A DNA stretch of 64,000 bases from Perkinsus marinus ATCC 50983 (taxonomy: Eukaryota; Perkinsozoa; Perkinsida; Perkinsidae), in NCBI RefSeq assembly GCF_000006405.1, contig NW_003205565.1, positions 346,220 to 410,219 on the forward strand. The letters are read 5' to 3'. The notes under the pieces were generated by a model, which did not search any database, had not been told where the DNA came from, and was given only the letters and a program-made list of their open reading frames with translations. Shown here piece by piece: positions 36,675 through 46,800 of this stretch. The translations under genes and the position numbers were made by a program. Position 1 is the stretch's first letter, and each line of letters starts with the position of its first letter.

Positions 36675-37928
36675 ATGACGCCTAAGGCAGCAAGGAAAAG
36701 GTCAGAAAGTTTTCACCTGGAAGAGGACGAGAATAGTCAAGATAGAAGCCCGAAGAAAATCGCTACGGAAAGGCAGCGATCCTTGGTAGTGATGTAGAGA
36801 TGGGAATACGCTCGCTTCCCTCGGCTGAGCTCGGGAGTTTCTTCACTATGTATGAGAGNNNNNNNNNNNNNNNNNNNNNNNNNNNNNNNNNNNNNNNNNN
36901 NNNNNNNNNNNNNNNNNNNNNNNNNNNNNNNNNNNNNNNNNNNNNNNNNNNNNNNNNNCGGCTTGGATTCTAGGTCCGAGACTGTTGAACTCAACACTAT
37001 TAGATCTGCAGTTGAGTTGGATTTTCCATCACTATATGTTCTCTACTGTCAACTATAGCTATGCTCTCTTCTCATCGTCATAAACCGGTGTGATTTTCTA
37101 GATTTTGGACAAGTTTTCTATGGACAAGATTGCTCACGAGGAGGAGGGTTGGGCGGTTGCCGGTTCTGGAGGCACACGAAAAAATCGCAGGAAGAAGAAG
37201 GATAAGAGTGGCCGACGCGACTTAGAGTAATATATATTCGGACGCGTACATGTCATACCGTTCTTCTGGCAAATCGTCTAATCTGACATCGGCTCCGCTC
37301 TTTACCTAGGTCCGTTGAGTCAGTCGTGAGCTCGAGTCCTGAGGAGTCGGCTAAGTCTTCTGGTTCGAGTAGTAAGGCCAGGCATAGCATTGACCGCAGA
37401 GGCGTTCTCATTGGTAGGCTCCTCGAACAACGTGAGTATGGTATCAGCTGCGCCATCGGTCGAGTTCAACATTAGCAGCAGCAGTAGCACTGCACAGAAG
37501 TCTCTATTCAAGTCTACCAAGGAGCTCTTCGCTCCTGAGGAGACAGGGTTACCCAACTTCGCGCCTGAGGAGTAACGCGGTGCCTTCTACCGTCCGGGTT
37601 TTCGACATACTGCCGAGCGCCCGTTTCCATTCAGATGGGAGACCTTGCTGAGGAGTCAATGCCTCAGGTATATCGACGGCGCGTATTACATGCGGAAGGG
37701 AGGTAGGCATTCACACACTAAAGAACAGAAGCAGGAGTGGGGCGCGAGGAAACAGCGGGAGCAGCAGTAGGAGAGGAATTTACGGTATGTCGACTGAGAC
37801 GCTCACCTATCAGGTTTCGTATCGAGAAGAGGAATAATCAGCGAGAGGCGCAGCGGTCTGCGGAAGCTCAACAGAAGCTGTTGAGATCGGAAGCGAGAGA
37901 GGCGGTTGAGGCAAAGTACAGTTGTTAG
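36675..37928 (+). CDS. Unknown charged, serine-rich protein (interrupted by a gap)
   Basis: A candidate first exon begins with ATG at 36675 (MTPKAARKRSESFHLEEDEN) and leads into the N gap. Beyond the gap come a basic exon with RKNRRKKKDKSGRR (about 37102-37230) and serine-rich exons (PEESAKSSGSSSKARHS; NISSSSSTAQKSLFKS). An intron at 37572-37634 skips an in-frame TAA and joins FAPEE to WETLLRSQCLRYIDGAYYM. A further intron at 37767-37813 joins REQQ to FRIEKRNNQREAQRS, and the protein ends AKYSC with TAG at 37926-37928. The two last introns keep phase well, so the 3' half is solid. The 5' half and its link across the gap are inferred. The C-terminal 60 residues form a charged coiled coil. I recognise no family. 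Confidence 0.6.
36859..36958. other. Assembly gap (100 N)
   Basis: A run of exactly 100 N between the candidate first exon and later exons of the charged serine-rich protein gene. Confidence 0.98.
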
Positions 37929-38077
37929 TGGCTCGCAGGTTCATCATGCATTATGTTCAGGGAGAAGAAAACGGAGGAACGTTCTCGTCTTGGCCGACGG
38001 AGCGAAGCATGAAGTTAGCTGTCTGTTGCCCGATTTAAGTTCTACTTTTTATCTGTACAATAAATAGGTATTTCATA

Positions 38078-38707
38078 TCATCCAGATGCCGTCAGAGGCA
38101 GGATTAGTGCAGTAGAGAAAACTCGTACTCGTGATGAGCTCCGCTGCTTTTCTACTTGCGGTTCTTGGTCGACTTCGCGCGGCTGCTGAGCCGGAGTGCA
38201 ACACTCGATTGTAGCTACTAGTAATACTATTTTTAGATCACTCCTTTTTGAGTTGTCACAACAGTGGATATGGGAAGTGGTTGGTCTCTCTAGTTTCGAG
38301 AGAACAACAAGAGTTTCCATAACAATCGAAAAACTATCTTTGGTGATGCACGTTTGCGGAGTCGTTTGAACGGACATTCGGGCAAAGCAGCTCTCCTTGA
38401 GAAAAGTCGGTGATAACAGTGGTGCAAAGAAAAGGTAAGTTACCTGTGGAAACCCGGTCCGGTCTTGGGTCGGCGGCTTATGAAATTTTGAATGCCGTGC
38501 ACTTGAAGGCTGCCATTCATTCGCTAGTGGCTGTGCGCCAATCCGCCAAGTTATGAGCCGGACGCTCTGATATTGAGAGCTCGATGAGTGGTCAGAGCCA
38601 GACGCATAACGGCAGCTACTTCTAGAGGCGTAGAATGAGAGAATAACCACCCAGTTGTTCGCCACCCAGTTGACTTTCGAGTGAGCAGGAGACGTGGCTG
38701 ATGTCAT
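38078..38707 (-). CDS. Possible unknown protein (weak)
   Basis: An open frame of 209 residues on the minus strand in a region with no competing gene. Composition is not strongly biased, but I see no domain, signal peptide or clear membrane helix. It contains several Ser/Thr- and Cys-containing stretches typical of chance frames. It is listed only because it is long and unexplained; it may be non-coding. Confidence 0.2.
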   Translation of the reverse strand: MTSATSPAHSKVNWVANNWVVILSFYASRSSCRYASGSDHSSSSQYQSVRLITWRIGAQPLANEWQPSSARHSKFHKPPTQDRTGFPQVTYLFFAPLLSPTFLKESCFARMSVQTTPQTCITKDSFSIVMETLVVLSKLERPTTSHIHCCDNSKRSDLKIVLLVATIECCTPAQQPREVDQEPQVEKQRSSSRVRVFSTALILPLTASG

Positions 38708-38889
38708 CGTTACAGCTGCTGTTCATCACTTGCGAGAACTCAGCGGAGCATGCGAAGGGAATCGCTTTGATGTCTGAAGCCTTATCATCGTCTGAACATG
38801 GCAATGTGAGAAGTCTGCGATTTGTAGGATTTCTCTATAGGCGATCACATCGTGTCTGAAGCGGATTAGACCTTCGGAGACTATGATCG

Positions 38890-38913
38890 CTCTGTCCTAA
38901 GGAAAGGACAGAG
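38890..38913. repeat. Perfect 9-bp hairpin
   Basis: CTCTGTCCT at 38890-38898 and AGGACAGAG at 38905-38913 pair exactly around a 6-base loop. The surrounding 100 bases hold further short complementary blocks, so a structured RNA is conceivable, but no known RNA class is recognised. Confidence 0.5.
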
Positions 38914-39356
38914 TCCTAAGTCTGACCTCAGGAAACAGAGGGGTCTTCTGAGCGCTGTATAGAGGATGCTTTCCCGGCTTGACTCACCGTAGACCCGAGT
39001 CTCGCCGAATTAGACTGGTGACCCTTGTATGCAGTTGTGTCTGGATACGGGCTGTCGAAACGAGTCAGATGTCTCTCGATGCTATGCTCAAATCATCTGA
39101 CCATCTTCAAGTCTGTCTCCGAGGTAACAGACTGACTCAATTCACAGTTCGTTGGGTCGGTTCGTTGGGTGATGATCCATCATCACTCGTTTGGTTGATG
39201 CGCTTGTTATTGATCATTCGACACCAAAGGAGGCGAGAAAGCAGGTAGTTGGTTTTATTCGACTTCACTGTTGCGTTTTATATAAAGGGACCAGTTCCGA
39301 TTCCCTGAGGAGCGTGTCAAGGCATCAGTTATCAGGCTTTGGACTTCCACAGCTGA

Positions 39357-39880
39357 ATGAAGGGGAAAAAGAAAGGCGCTAAAGGAACGAAGAAGAAAAA
39401 GGCGGCCCAAGAGATTATTATGACCAAGAAGTTCTCTGCGGCCTCTTCTGGCCAACTTTCTGTAGGGCTAAAATAGATTTCCTCTCGTTCTCTGTTCGAT
39501 CATCGATAGTGTGAACATATGCGTGCTGGATAGGCTCGTGTATTGGGTCCCACAACAGGTTGCGTAATAAGTCACCGCAGCGGTCGAAGGAAATGCTCGA
39601 CAACATTTCCGGACGAATCGATACAGCTGGTGAAGAGGAGCGCAGGATATACACCAACATTGGAAAGCATGTCGAGCGAGCATTGAAAAAAGTGGGTGCA
39701 CTCCTCTGTGAGCAGATACGTATGATTCCTTTGGCGATCAGATCGGGCCAACGAGTAAAGTTGAAGGAAACGATGGAGGAAAACGTCGATCAGCAGAATG
39801 GCCTTATTCTCGTGACACGAGTTGGCCTCGAGACCATTTACAGGAGTTGTCTTGAACTATGTCGAGTTGTCTGGTTATAG
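39357..39880 (+). CDS. Possible small lysine-rich protein (weak model)
   Basis: ATG at 39357 opens a lysine-rich N-terminus, MKGKKKGAKGTKKKK, that ends at a TAG after 39 residues unless spliced. A second stretch, about 39545-39690 (SKEMLDNISGRIDTAGEEER, then a helical segment), reads like coding sequence and could be exon 2. Lys/Gly-rich starts like this are common in flagellar proteins, but that is only a hint. Splice sites linking the two parts were not resolved. Confidence 0.3.
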
Positions 39881-40278
39881 TCAGAAAAACATCTTCTCTG
39901 TGATAACATGTTCGATTCAATTACGGTGGAATGCTTCGTGGGTGCTTACGGGATCGTCTGCAGTGGTTTCACTAGACAATACTACGAGATAATACCTGCT
40001 CGTGGTCAATGACTATCGTCTATCAAGGTTTCAGGTGAGCATTCTCGCACGAAATACAGAAAAAATAACGGTCGATCTGATGCCTGCAAAGATGTTGAAC
40101 CAACTTCGAACGGATTGTCTGTTAAAGAGTACTCCGGGGACACGTATAAAAAAGCGTTACAGCCATCTCTGTGGGCACCAACCTCCTTACACCAACCATT
40201 GACCACTGCGCACCAGCAAGATCGAGCAGAAACTTCGAGTTTAATGTTGCCAGTTGCCAAGGCGACAGCAGTTTGCAT

Positions 40279-41355
40279 TTACTCCTCCTTCTTAGCCTTC
40301 TTGCCCTTTTCCTCTTGCGCGTTCGAAGCCTTAGTGGCGTTCCAGTAATACAATATTTGAGCAACTATCGTGCCATTGCAGAGCGCGGCACAGACATGGG
40401 ATGCCCTGAGGGAAAATGAATACTCTCAGGTGCCTCCATGGAAGACTCACAGTGTCACGGGATCATTAAGTTGTTTCAAGGTCGTGAAAATCCTGGCAAG
40501 ATTACCCATGAAAGAGAGGAAGAACGTGAGGAAGGCCAGATGACCTACAGTGGAAAAGCTGAGTCTATCGGCCTTACAGACGACTCGCTGTGCTCACCAG
40601 TGTTTCCCTGTTTGAAGTTGAGGGCAATCTGAGGTAGCCGCGCTGCAATTCCGAGGACAGCTGGAGCCATTCCCAGGAGGGGCAAAAACTGAAGAAAGCG
40701 GTCGTGCTGAACTTGACAGAGTTCGCGCTAGTCACCTGCTCAGGCATCTGACCGCTCATCGCCCACATGAAACCGAAGGACCCCATGTTCATCAATAGCA
40801 CCCTTGGCAGCAGGTCTATCTGTGGCGCGTACCACCTTGGAGAAAACATAGTTGAAGTCCGGCTGAATAGCGACTCACCAGAAAAGGCAGAGTAGGATCA
40901 TACACTGCACGGAAACGAAGAACATCTCGCCCCATGCCGCGAAAGGATGTCGCATCAGCATGTTGTAAGTGCAGAAGAGAGAGCTGGCGATGAACTCGAG
41001 AGCGAAGGAAGCCTCGGAGATGCCTGTAAGGAAAACGATCCGTACGAGAACCGCAGCGGAGATTGAACAATTCTCATTGCTACAGCAGTGTTCCCTGTCC
41101 CGTGATTAAAACGTTTAATACTGCTTACCCTGCACGGACTTATTCGCGAAGATCTTGATGATTTGAGGCATCTTTACAGCCAAGGCGCCGGCCATGATAC
41201 CCTGAAGAACAGCAATTCAGACACGTCAGCGGAGCGATTATTACCATGTTGAGGCCGTTCACGATGAACTCATTCACACAGGATTTCTCAATGTCGAAGG
41301 CCATGAACTTGTCGAGGCATTCTTGAGAGACCAGTCCGAGGATTTTGCTAGACAT
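40279..41355 (-). CDS. MPDU1: MPDU1-like PQ-loop membrane protein (mannose-P-dolichol utilization)
   Basis: Read on the minus strand. Exon 1 is 41355 to 41245, exon 2 is 41201 to 41129, and four or five further exons run to TAA at 40281-40279. Exon 2 encodes GIMAGALAVKMPQIIKIF, the first PQ-loop; the second is ARLPQIALNFKQGNTG. Between them are membrane helices and the block HPFAAWGEMFF, which matches MPDU1 proteins (human: NNFPFSSWGE). The C-terminus is ILYYWNATKA plus a lysine-rich tail, like the family's LFYWNAK...K ending. MPDU1 is an endoplasmic-reticulum membrane protein needed to use dolichol-phosphate-mannose and -glucose in N-glycosylation and GPI-anchor synthesis. The N-terminus (ECLDKFMAFDIEKSC) also fits. 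An alternative splice could join it to the upstream membrane gene (see findings). Confidence 0.9.
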
Positions 41356-41383
41356 AGTGGATGTAAGGACGAATACTTACTCA

Positions 41384-42510
41384 CTATAGAAAGGAGATTC
41401 GAAGCACGACCGACACAATATAGGTAAAGAACAGAAACACGCCTTCCATGAAGTTAACTGGGCGCCACTCCGCCTCCTCGAGCCGCCACGGACTCTGTGG
41501 GACTGAACTCAGTGTCGTCAACCACCAACTTATACCTGTGGAAGTTGGTGTGTTTAAAACAGAGAGGGAAGACGATCAAGAACGCTTCATAGCTAGAATA
41601 CGAGAGTTGGAGGTCTATTGCTGGCTATCTGCTCATTTTCGATTCACCATTGGCATGAACAAGGCATTAAAGTGAATGCACAGGTAGAGAGCCAGCCCAA
41701 CCTACATTATCGGGCGGTACTTCTCGCATGGTAACTCGTGGACCAACTCTTTGTGTCTGAAAACATGTGAACTTTATCAACTCCCTGGAAGTTCCCATCG
41801 ACGAGGAGGAGCATATCAGCTACACTGCTGGTATTACATTGCCTTCATAGTCGCCCGCCGATACGCCTCGCCAGTGGACCACTGCATCACGTCATAGTAC
41901 TGATACGTGGCATCATCGTGTATGTTCTGGAGCTTCTCAAGCTTGTTGAACAAGTACCCTATATAGACATAGAAAGTATCATCACTGTCTCTAGCGCACC
42001 AGGTTGCATTTGGTAGTATCGGGCCAAGTCCTTCCATCGACATTCGAACGTGTATTGGTCTTCAGGCTTCACTTTATAGGCGTTTATGAACGCATAACGC
42101 GACCGTTTAAGAGGGAAGACATCGTACCTGTATTGAGACTTAACAGTGAAGAAAAATATACACATGGACGACTACATGTGCCGCTGCCTATATAAAAATT
42201 TCGAGGAAAAGGTTGGGAAATTATCGTTGGTCTCTGAACACTCCTACCCGAATTCGTATATGAACTCCTATAATCAGTGAGGAAACTCCCGAACTCAGAT
42301 GAGGAAAGCGAACATATATTTCTACACTGGGTCTGCATTACTACACATTGTCAACGTCTGGGTTGCAGAAGGCATAAGCCAGGAAGTAGCCTGAGGTGAA
42401 GCAAACACCCCTGTTGAGGAACCTGTAGCCCCAGGCCACGTGGGTTTGGTCGCCCGGCATGGAACGGAACTGAGTGCGAGCCTTCGGAAACACTACAACG
42501 AGACAAGCGA
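41384..42510 (-). CDS. Unknown membrane-associated protein (5' end unresolved)
   Basis: A chain of minus-strand exons. In order they encode VFPKARTQFRSMPGDQTHVA with following hydrophobic residues, then YDVFPLKRSRYAFINAYKV and onward, GYLFNKLEKLQNIHDDATYQ, HKELVHELPCEKYRPIM, and a last exon with a membrane helix (MEGVFLFFTYIVSVVL) that ends with TAG at 41386-41384. The intron GTGATGATAC...TATATAG joins ALET to GYLF in phase. The first exon lacks an ATG in its frame, so the start lies further upstream or in a short exon I did not find, possibly overlapping the 3' end of the zinc-ribbon gene. I recognise no family. Confidence 0.5.
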
Positions 42511-42552
42511 GCCTTGCGAAAAATGATAACGATGTGCAGCATATTGTAAATA

Positions 42553-43299
42553 TCAATCGGAACGTGGGCGTTTCTGTACTCGATCAAGAGCTTCTGCTAC
42601 GCGCTTCACCATAGGCGCTGTATCAGCGGCCTGCTTGCGCTCAGCGAATGTAGGGCCGACGGCCAGATCGCCGGACTCCTTGGCATACTTCCGGATGTCC
42701 CAGCCGATCCGTCGCACGGCCATGGCTAGCTTCCTCGAGCTCATATTGACGCCGTCTATGTAGCGCTCTCGATGATTCGGAGATTCACAGCCGAGTTCAC
42801 GCGCCACGAAACTACATATACCATGTAAACTAATTTTAATATTCTGGGGACTGCCGAAGTAATACCGGTTCCTCTTCTCATTGTAGGAGTATCTTCTATC
42901 AGCAAAGAACTTCGTCACGTCCAAGAGCCTCTGCCACTGTTCGCCCATCTCAACGTCGATACCATGCTGTGTAGCCGCTTGTTGGAGATCTCGTTCGTGT
43001 CGGTCGATGAAGGCCTCACCAGGCCCATGGGGCGCAGACCCGAACGGCTCACAGGAAGCAAAGACTGTCTTCAAACCGCGCACCACCTTGGACCCACGTG
43101 TGGGCTCGTTGCCGGGACTGGACGAGAGGTTGATAAATTCGGCGCCTTCCTTCTGAAATTCATCGTGACCATTATCGCGGCCGGCGACAAAGCCTTCACA
43201 CGTCGAGACGTCCGAGATGACTTCGCCACACGCAGTGCACACATGGCAAGCAGTAGTAGGTTCAAACTCGACACACTCAATCGGATGCTGGCAGCACAT
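42553..43299 (-). CDS. TFIIB-type zinc-ribbon protein
   Basis: A minus-strand frame of 248 residues from ATG at 43299 to TGA at 42553. It starts MCCQHPIECVEFEPTTACHV and continues with CTACGEV. This gives Cys-x2-His-x15-Cys-x2-Cys, the spacing of the TFIIB and Brf N-terminal zinc ribbon that contacts RNA polymerase. The rest is helical (HERDLQQAATQHGID; SSRKLAMAVRRIGWDI) and could be a divergent cyclin-like core, but at about 200 residues it is short for the two cyclin repeats of TFIIB. The frame stays open upstream to 43446 without an ATG, so a 5' exon is possible. The likely role is in transcription initiation. I cannot separate TFIIB from a TFIIB-related or unrelated zinc-ribbon protein. 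Confidence 0.6.
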   Translation of the reverse strand: MCCQHPIECVEFEPTTACHVCTACGEVISDVSTCEGFVAGRDNGHDEFQKEGAEFINLSSSPGNEPTRGSKVVRGLKTVFASCEPFGSAPHGPGEAFIDRHERDLQQAATQHGIDVEMGEQWQRLLDVTKFFADRRYSYNEKRNRYYFGSPQNIKISLHGICSFVARELGCESPNHRERYIDGVNMSSRKLAMAVRRIGWDIRKYAKESGDLAVGPTFAERKQAADTAPMVKRVAEALDRVQKRPRSD

Positions 43300-43832
43300 A
43301 GTCGAACGCTCTGACTCTCCTCGGCAAGCTCCTCGTCTTCGGTCAATATTGAGGTGAAGATGACAATGTCTAAAGCCTCGAATTCTCGATTTGAATATAA
43401 AACCTACCTTGCATACTTGGATTCCCTTCGACAGAGCGCATATCAAAATCTCGCTCGCCCTAAATTGATCCGAGTGGTTGGAAATGGGTTGCAGGAAGTG
43501 ATCGCCATGAACATGCTATTATGGCTCATGGGAAATCAAGTTGCATCACATAATGAGCTGAGAAAGCATGACATGGGGAATAGTCTGACGAACGGAAGAA
43601 TACGGCATACCTCAGAGAACTCAATTGGTCGCTGAGAGAGACCAATTGCTGTTTAACCATTGCTCCTAACCAATATGCTCGCCGCTCGGCTGAGATGCGG
43701 ACCATATGTACAGCAACAAGTTCACGAGTGTATCTAGTTCGTAGATGATCAGGCTCGTGCTCCTGGCTAGGAACGACCAGACCGACTTTTCAATCGTCCT
43801 AGAGGTGTGGTCTTAGACTTACTTTATAGAGA
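43300..43832. other. Intergenic region between divergent genes
   Basis: Lies between the zinc-ribbon gene (minus) and the proposed start of the giant dynein gene (plus) and should contain both promoters. No coding sequence is apparent beyond a possible 5' exon of the zinc-ribbon gene. Confidence 0.45.
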
Positions 43833-46800
43833 ATGTCGGACGACTTGATACTAGTCCACGACACGGAGTGCCTGGAGTCTGCTCACAATGTTACGACCAT
43901 TTACAGGAGCATGCTCACCATCTTGGGCTTCACAGTGAGAGCAGCTCCTGGCATCTGCTCGATAACCAATGGGCTTGGTCGCAGGTCCAGGAGCCAAAGG
44001 CAGACCAAAACGACTACGCCATAAAGTCTCAGAATGTTGCCTTTCTCATCTGTAGGCTAGCCATGCCGAAATCAGATAGAAAAAACAGCTTTTAGGTGGT
44101 CCTGAGACTTTCAAGAACGAGCTCGTGGCTGATGCACTGAAGCAAGCTATAGAGGGCAAGAAGAACATAGTAAGGAGAAGAGTGTCTCGACCAATGATAG
44201 CATTATATGACCAGATACTATTGCACTGGATCGCCACGTGTCCCGCGCTGACGGAAGCTCTCGAGGCTGCTCCAGAATCGTATAGGGAAACTCTGGCGGG
44301 AAAAAAGAACGTTGTTTATGTAACCACACGCGTTTTAAATTGTCCATCATAGTAGAAGGCTTTTCTACTTGTCCTGGAGTCTCGCATATGGAATCGTTCC
44401 TCGTTCAACTCGAGAGAATCTTCTCATTGTGTAGCGCAGCAGAATTTTTCCAGGACTACTGTTCTATAACGGTGGATATTAGCGAGTCGTCTCTCCAGGT
44501 ACCGGATCTAGTTGACCAATGCAATGATCTTCTGTTAACCTTGCTGAAATTAAGCGACCAAGAGAAGGTAGACCACGTGCGCGCTGAGAGATCTCGGCAG
44601 GTTATGGAGGATATACTACGCTTTGGCGCTAAGGTATGACTCACCGCTGAAAATGATTTTCATATAATTTTCTTCGCGATTTTGATAAATTCGCTTCTCG
44701 CTTGGAACGCGCGTGAAAACTTGGGAGGGTTTCTTCGTTGTGGTAACCCGAGGTCTCTTTGGGACATCGTAGTGGATGTGTATACGAGTCTGTTTTTTGT
44801 GTCGTTCGAGTTTCTGGAGATTCAGCAAATTCGACGGTGTGTTGACTGTCGGTGATCAGGTCTCGAAGGCAAGGATGCGGTCGTCAGTGCGAAAGCGATA
44901 TGATTTCTGCATAACCTGTGCCGAGCACATCGTGTCGGAGAAAGCCCCTGCGACTGCTGAACACCTGCATAAGTAGGCCAGTCGTTGCGAATAGTATCAG
45001 CGCGACTTGAACTGGACGCAGCTAATAGTGATTGTCGTCTGCTAGAGTCAGCAGCACGATTAGATGCACCACGCATGAGGTCGATAGTCGCTTTTTTAAT
45101 TGGCGAAAACCTCGGTGAGCGAAAGAATGGAATTTTGAGTGGCTTAGTTTGGGAGGTCTCAGACATATTCAGAGGGGATCAGAGTCCTCTTTGGTTTTCA
45201 GGCAACTCAGTGTGCTTGCACCGGCACTGTCCGTGGCGCTGAATAATGGTAGTGCTTCTGGACTGAACAGTATGTCGGGGAGTAGTAAGGTAGTAAGAAG
45301 ATCCTCCAGGGGGTCGACGTAGAACTGTTGGTGATGACAGATATCCAATGTGAGAGAGTCGTTCAACTTGATCATATTGGTGACGTCCAATTGCTTCACT
45401 GATGAGCAACTGTGCGAAGAAGTCAGAGTGGCGCTGGAGCAGGAGGTAATTTCGTGGCGCGCGACAACTCAGGCAACTCCCTTTGGTCGGTCAGGTTCAC
45501 ATCACTCTGTTGCACATCGTGACGGACGCTATAGATGGAGTAGAAGCTGAGCTGTTACGTTGTGAAGACCTTGTCCATAGAGATTGCCTTCATAGGTGAG
45601 ACATACGTGCACTGACCGTGTTTTGATGGTCATTCAGATCCCCGGTATACTCGTATATCCAAGAGCATGCTGCGGCATGTGTGAGGAAGTTGTTGCTGCC
45701 GGGTATTGTGAAAATGGATGATATCAAGTCACCGAGGTGCGTTTCGAAGGGGTTTGGTCGTGCGCGTGGCTCTCGGGAAGGTTGCCTCTCGTTCGACTCG
45801 CGATTCAGGTCTCGGGCGGCTGGGGTACCGTCATTCCGGCTGCAGTATAAGAATAGTAAAGCAATGGAGCTCCCGAGTGATGGGCGCATGGAGATGTAGG
45901 GAGGCGGGATCGAACCTGGGCGGTTCGGTTGCTCATTGGCCTTTACAGTTACAAGGTGGCTAAGCAAGACTCTATAAAGAATGTGAAAGTGCCCTCTGAT
46001 ATTGACACCAATATCAAAAGCTTATTCGAGCTGTATGATACTGAAAAGAAGGGCGTGATCGACTGGAACCAGTTTGTCAAGGTTGACAGGGTGAGCATCC
46101 TAGGAATCTTCCGACTGCGCGGCGCTGATCATCATATCTAGGTCGTCACTGAGACGCTCGGTGGTCAATACAGCGAGATGATCAGCAGAAGGATCTACTC
46201 GCTCATGCTGTAAGATTTGGAGCCGATCCGGAGGCATCAGGCTGGTGGTGATCAGTTACCCGGGACTACCCCTGGACAGCGAGATATCATTCACCACTTT
46301 CTACAACTACCATGCCTATGTGTCCAAGAAAATGGGTAAGAGTTGCGGAGAATTTCAAGTCTCTTTATGTCGCACATTGTAGTAGCCTGATGTTCACCGT
46401 GATAGGTATATTAGAGGGCGACAGGGATGTGGGTGTTCATTACAAGTATTTGGTGGACAAGGCTAAGCATATGGGCAAAGGGAAGCGGTTCCAGAAAACG
46501 TAAGACTGCTATTGAGTTTTGTGGAATATATATTCGCTTTCTGCAGCTAAGCTTAGGAGTTTTTCCAGTAACTGAAGCAGTTTATATACGAATTCGGATA
46601 GAAGTTTGCACAACAATTTTACAAATTTCCGCTCAAAAATCTCATCTTGCCACTAACATATGTAGGTGACCATGTGCATATTTTCTTACATTGCTATTGA
46701 ACTCCGTGGATATCATGAATTGCTCAGGAAGCGCAACTCTCCTTCAGACTGAGGACCCTTATTGGTTCACCACTGCGTCTTCAGGTACGACTTGTTCATT

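Noticed and set aside
37573-37575. TAA taken as the end of the serine-rich protein
   Set aside because: A GT-AG intron at 37572-37634 removes it and the frame continues sensibly to 37928.
45895-45920. A GATCGAACC box suggesting a minus-strand tRNA T-arm
   Set aside because: The flanking bases do not pair to form a T stem and no other tRNA arm is present; it lies inside an intron of the giant gene.
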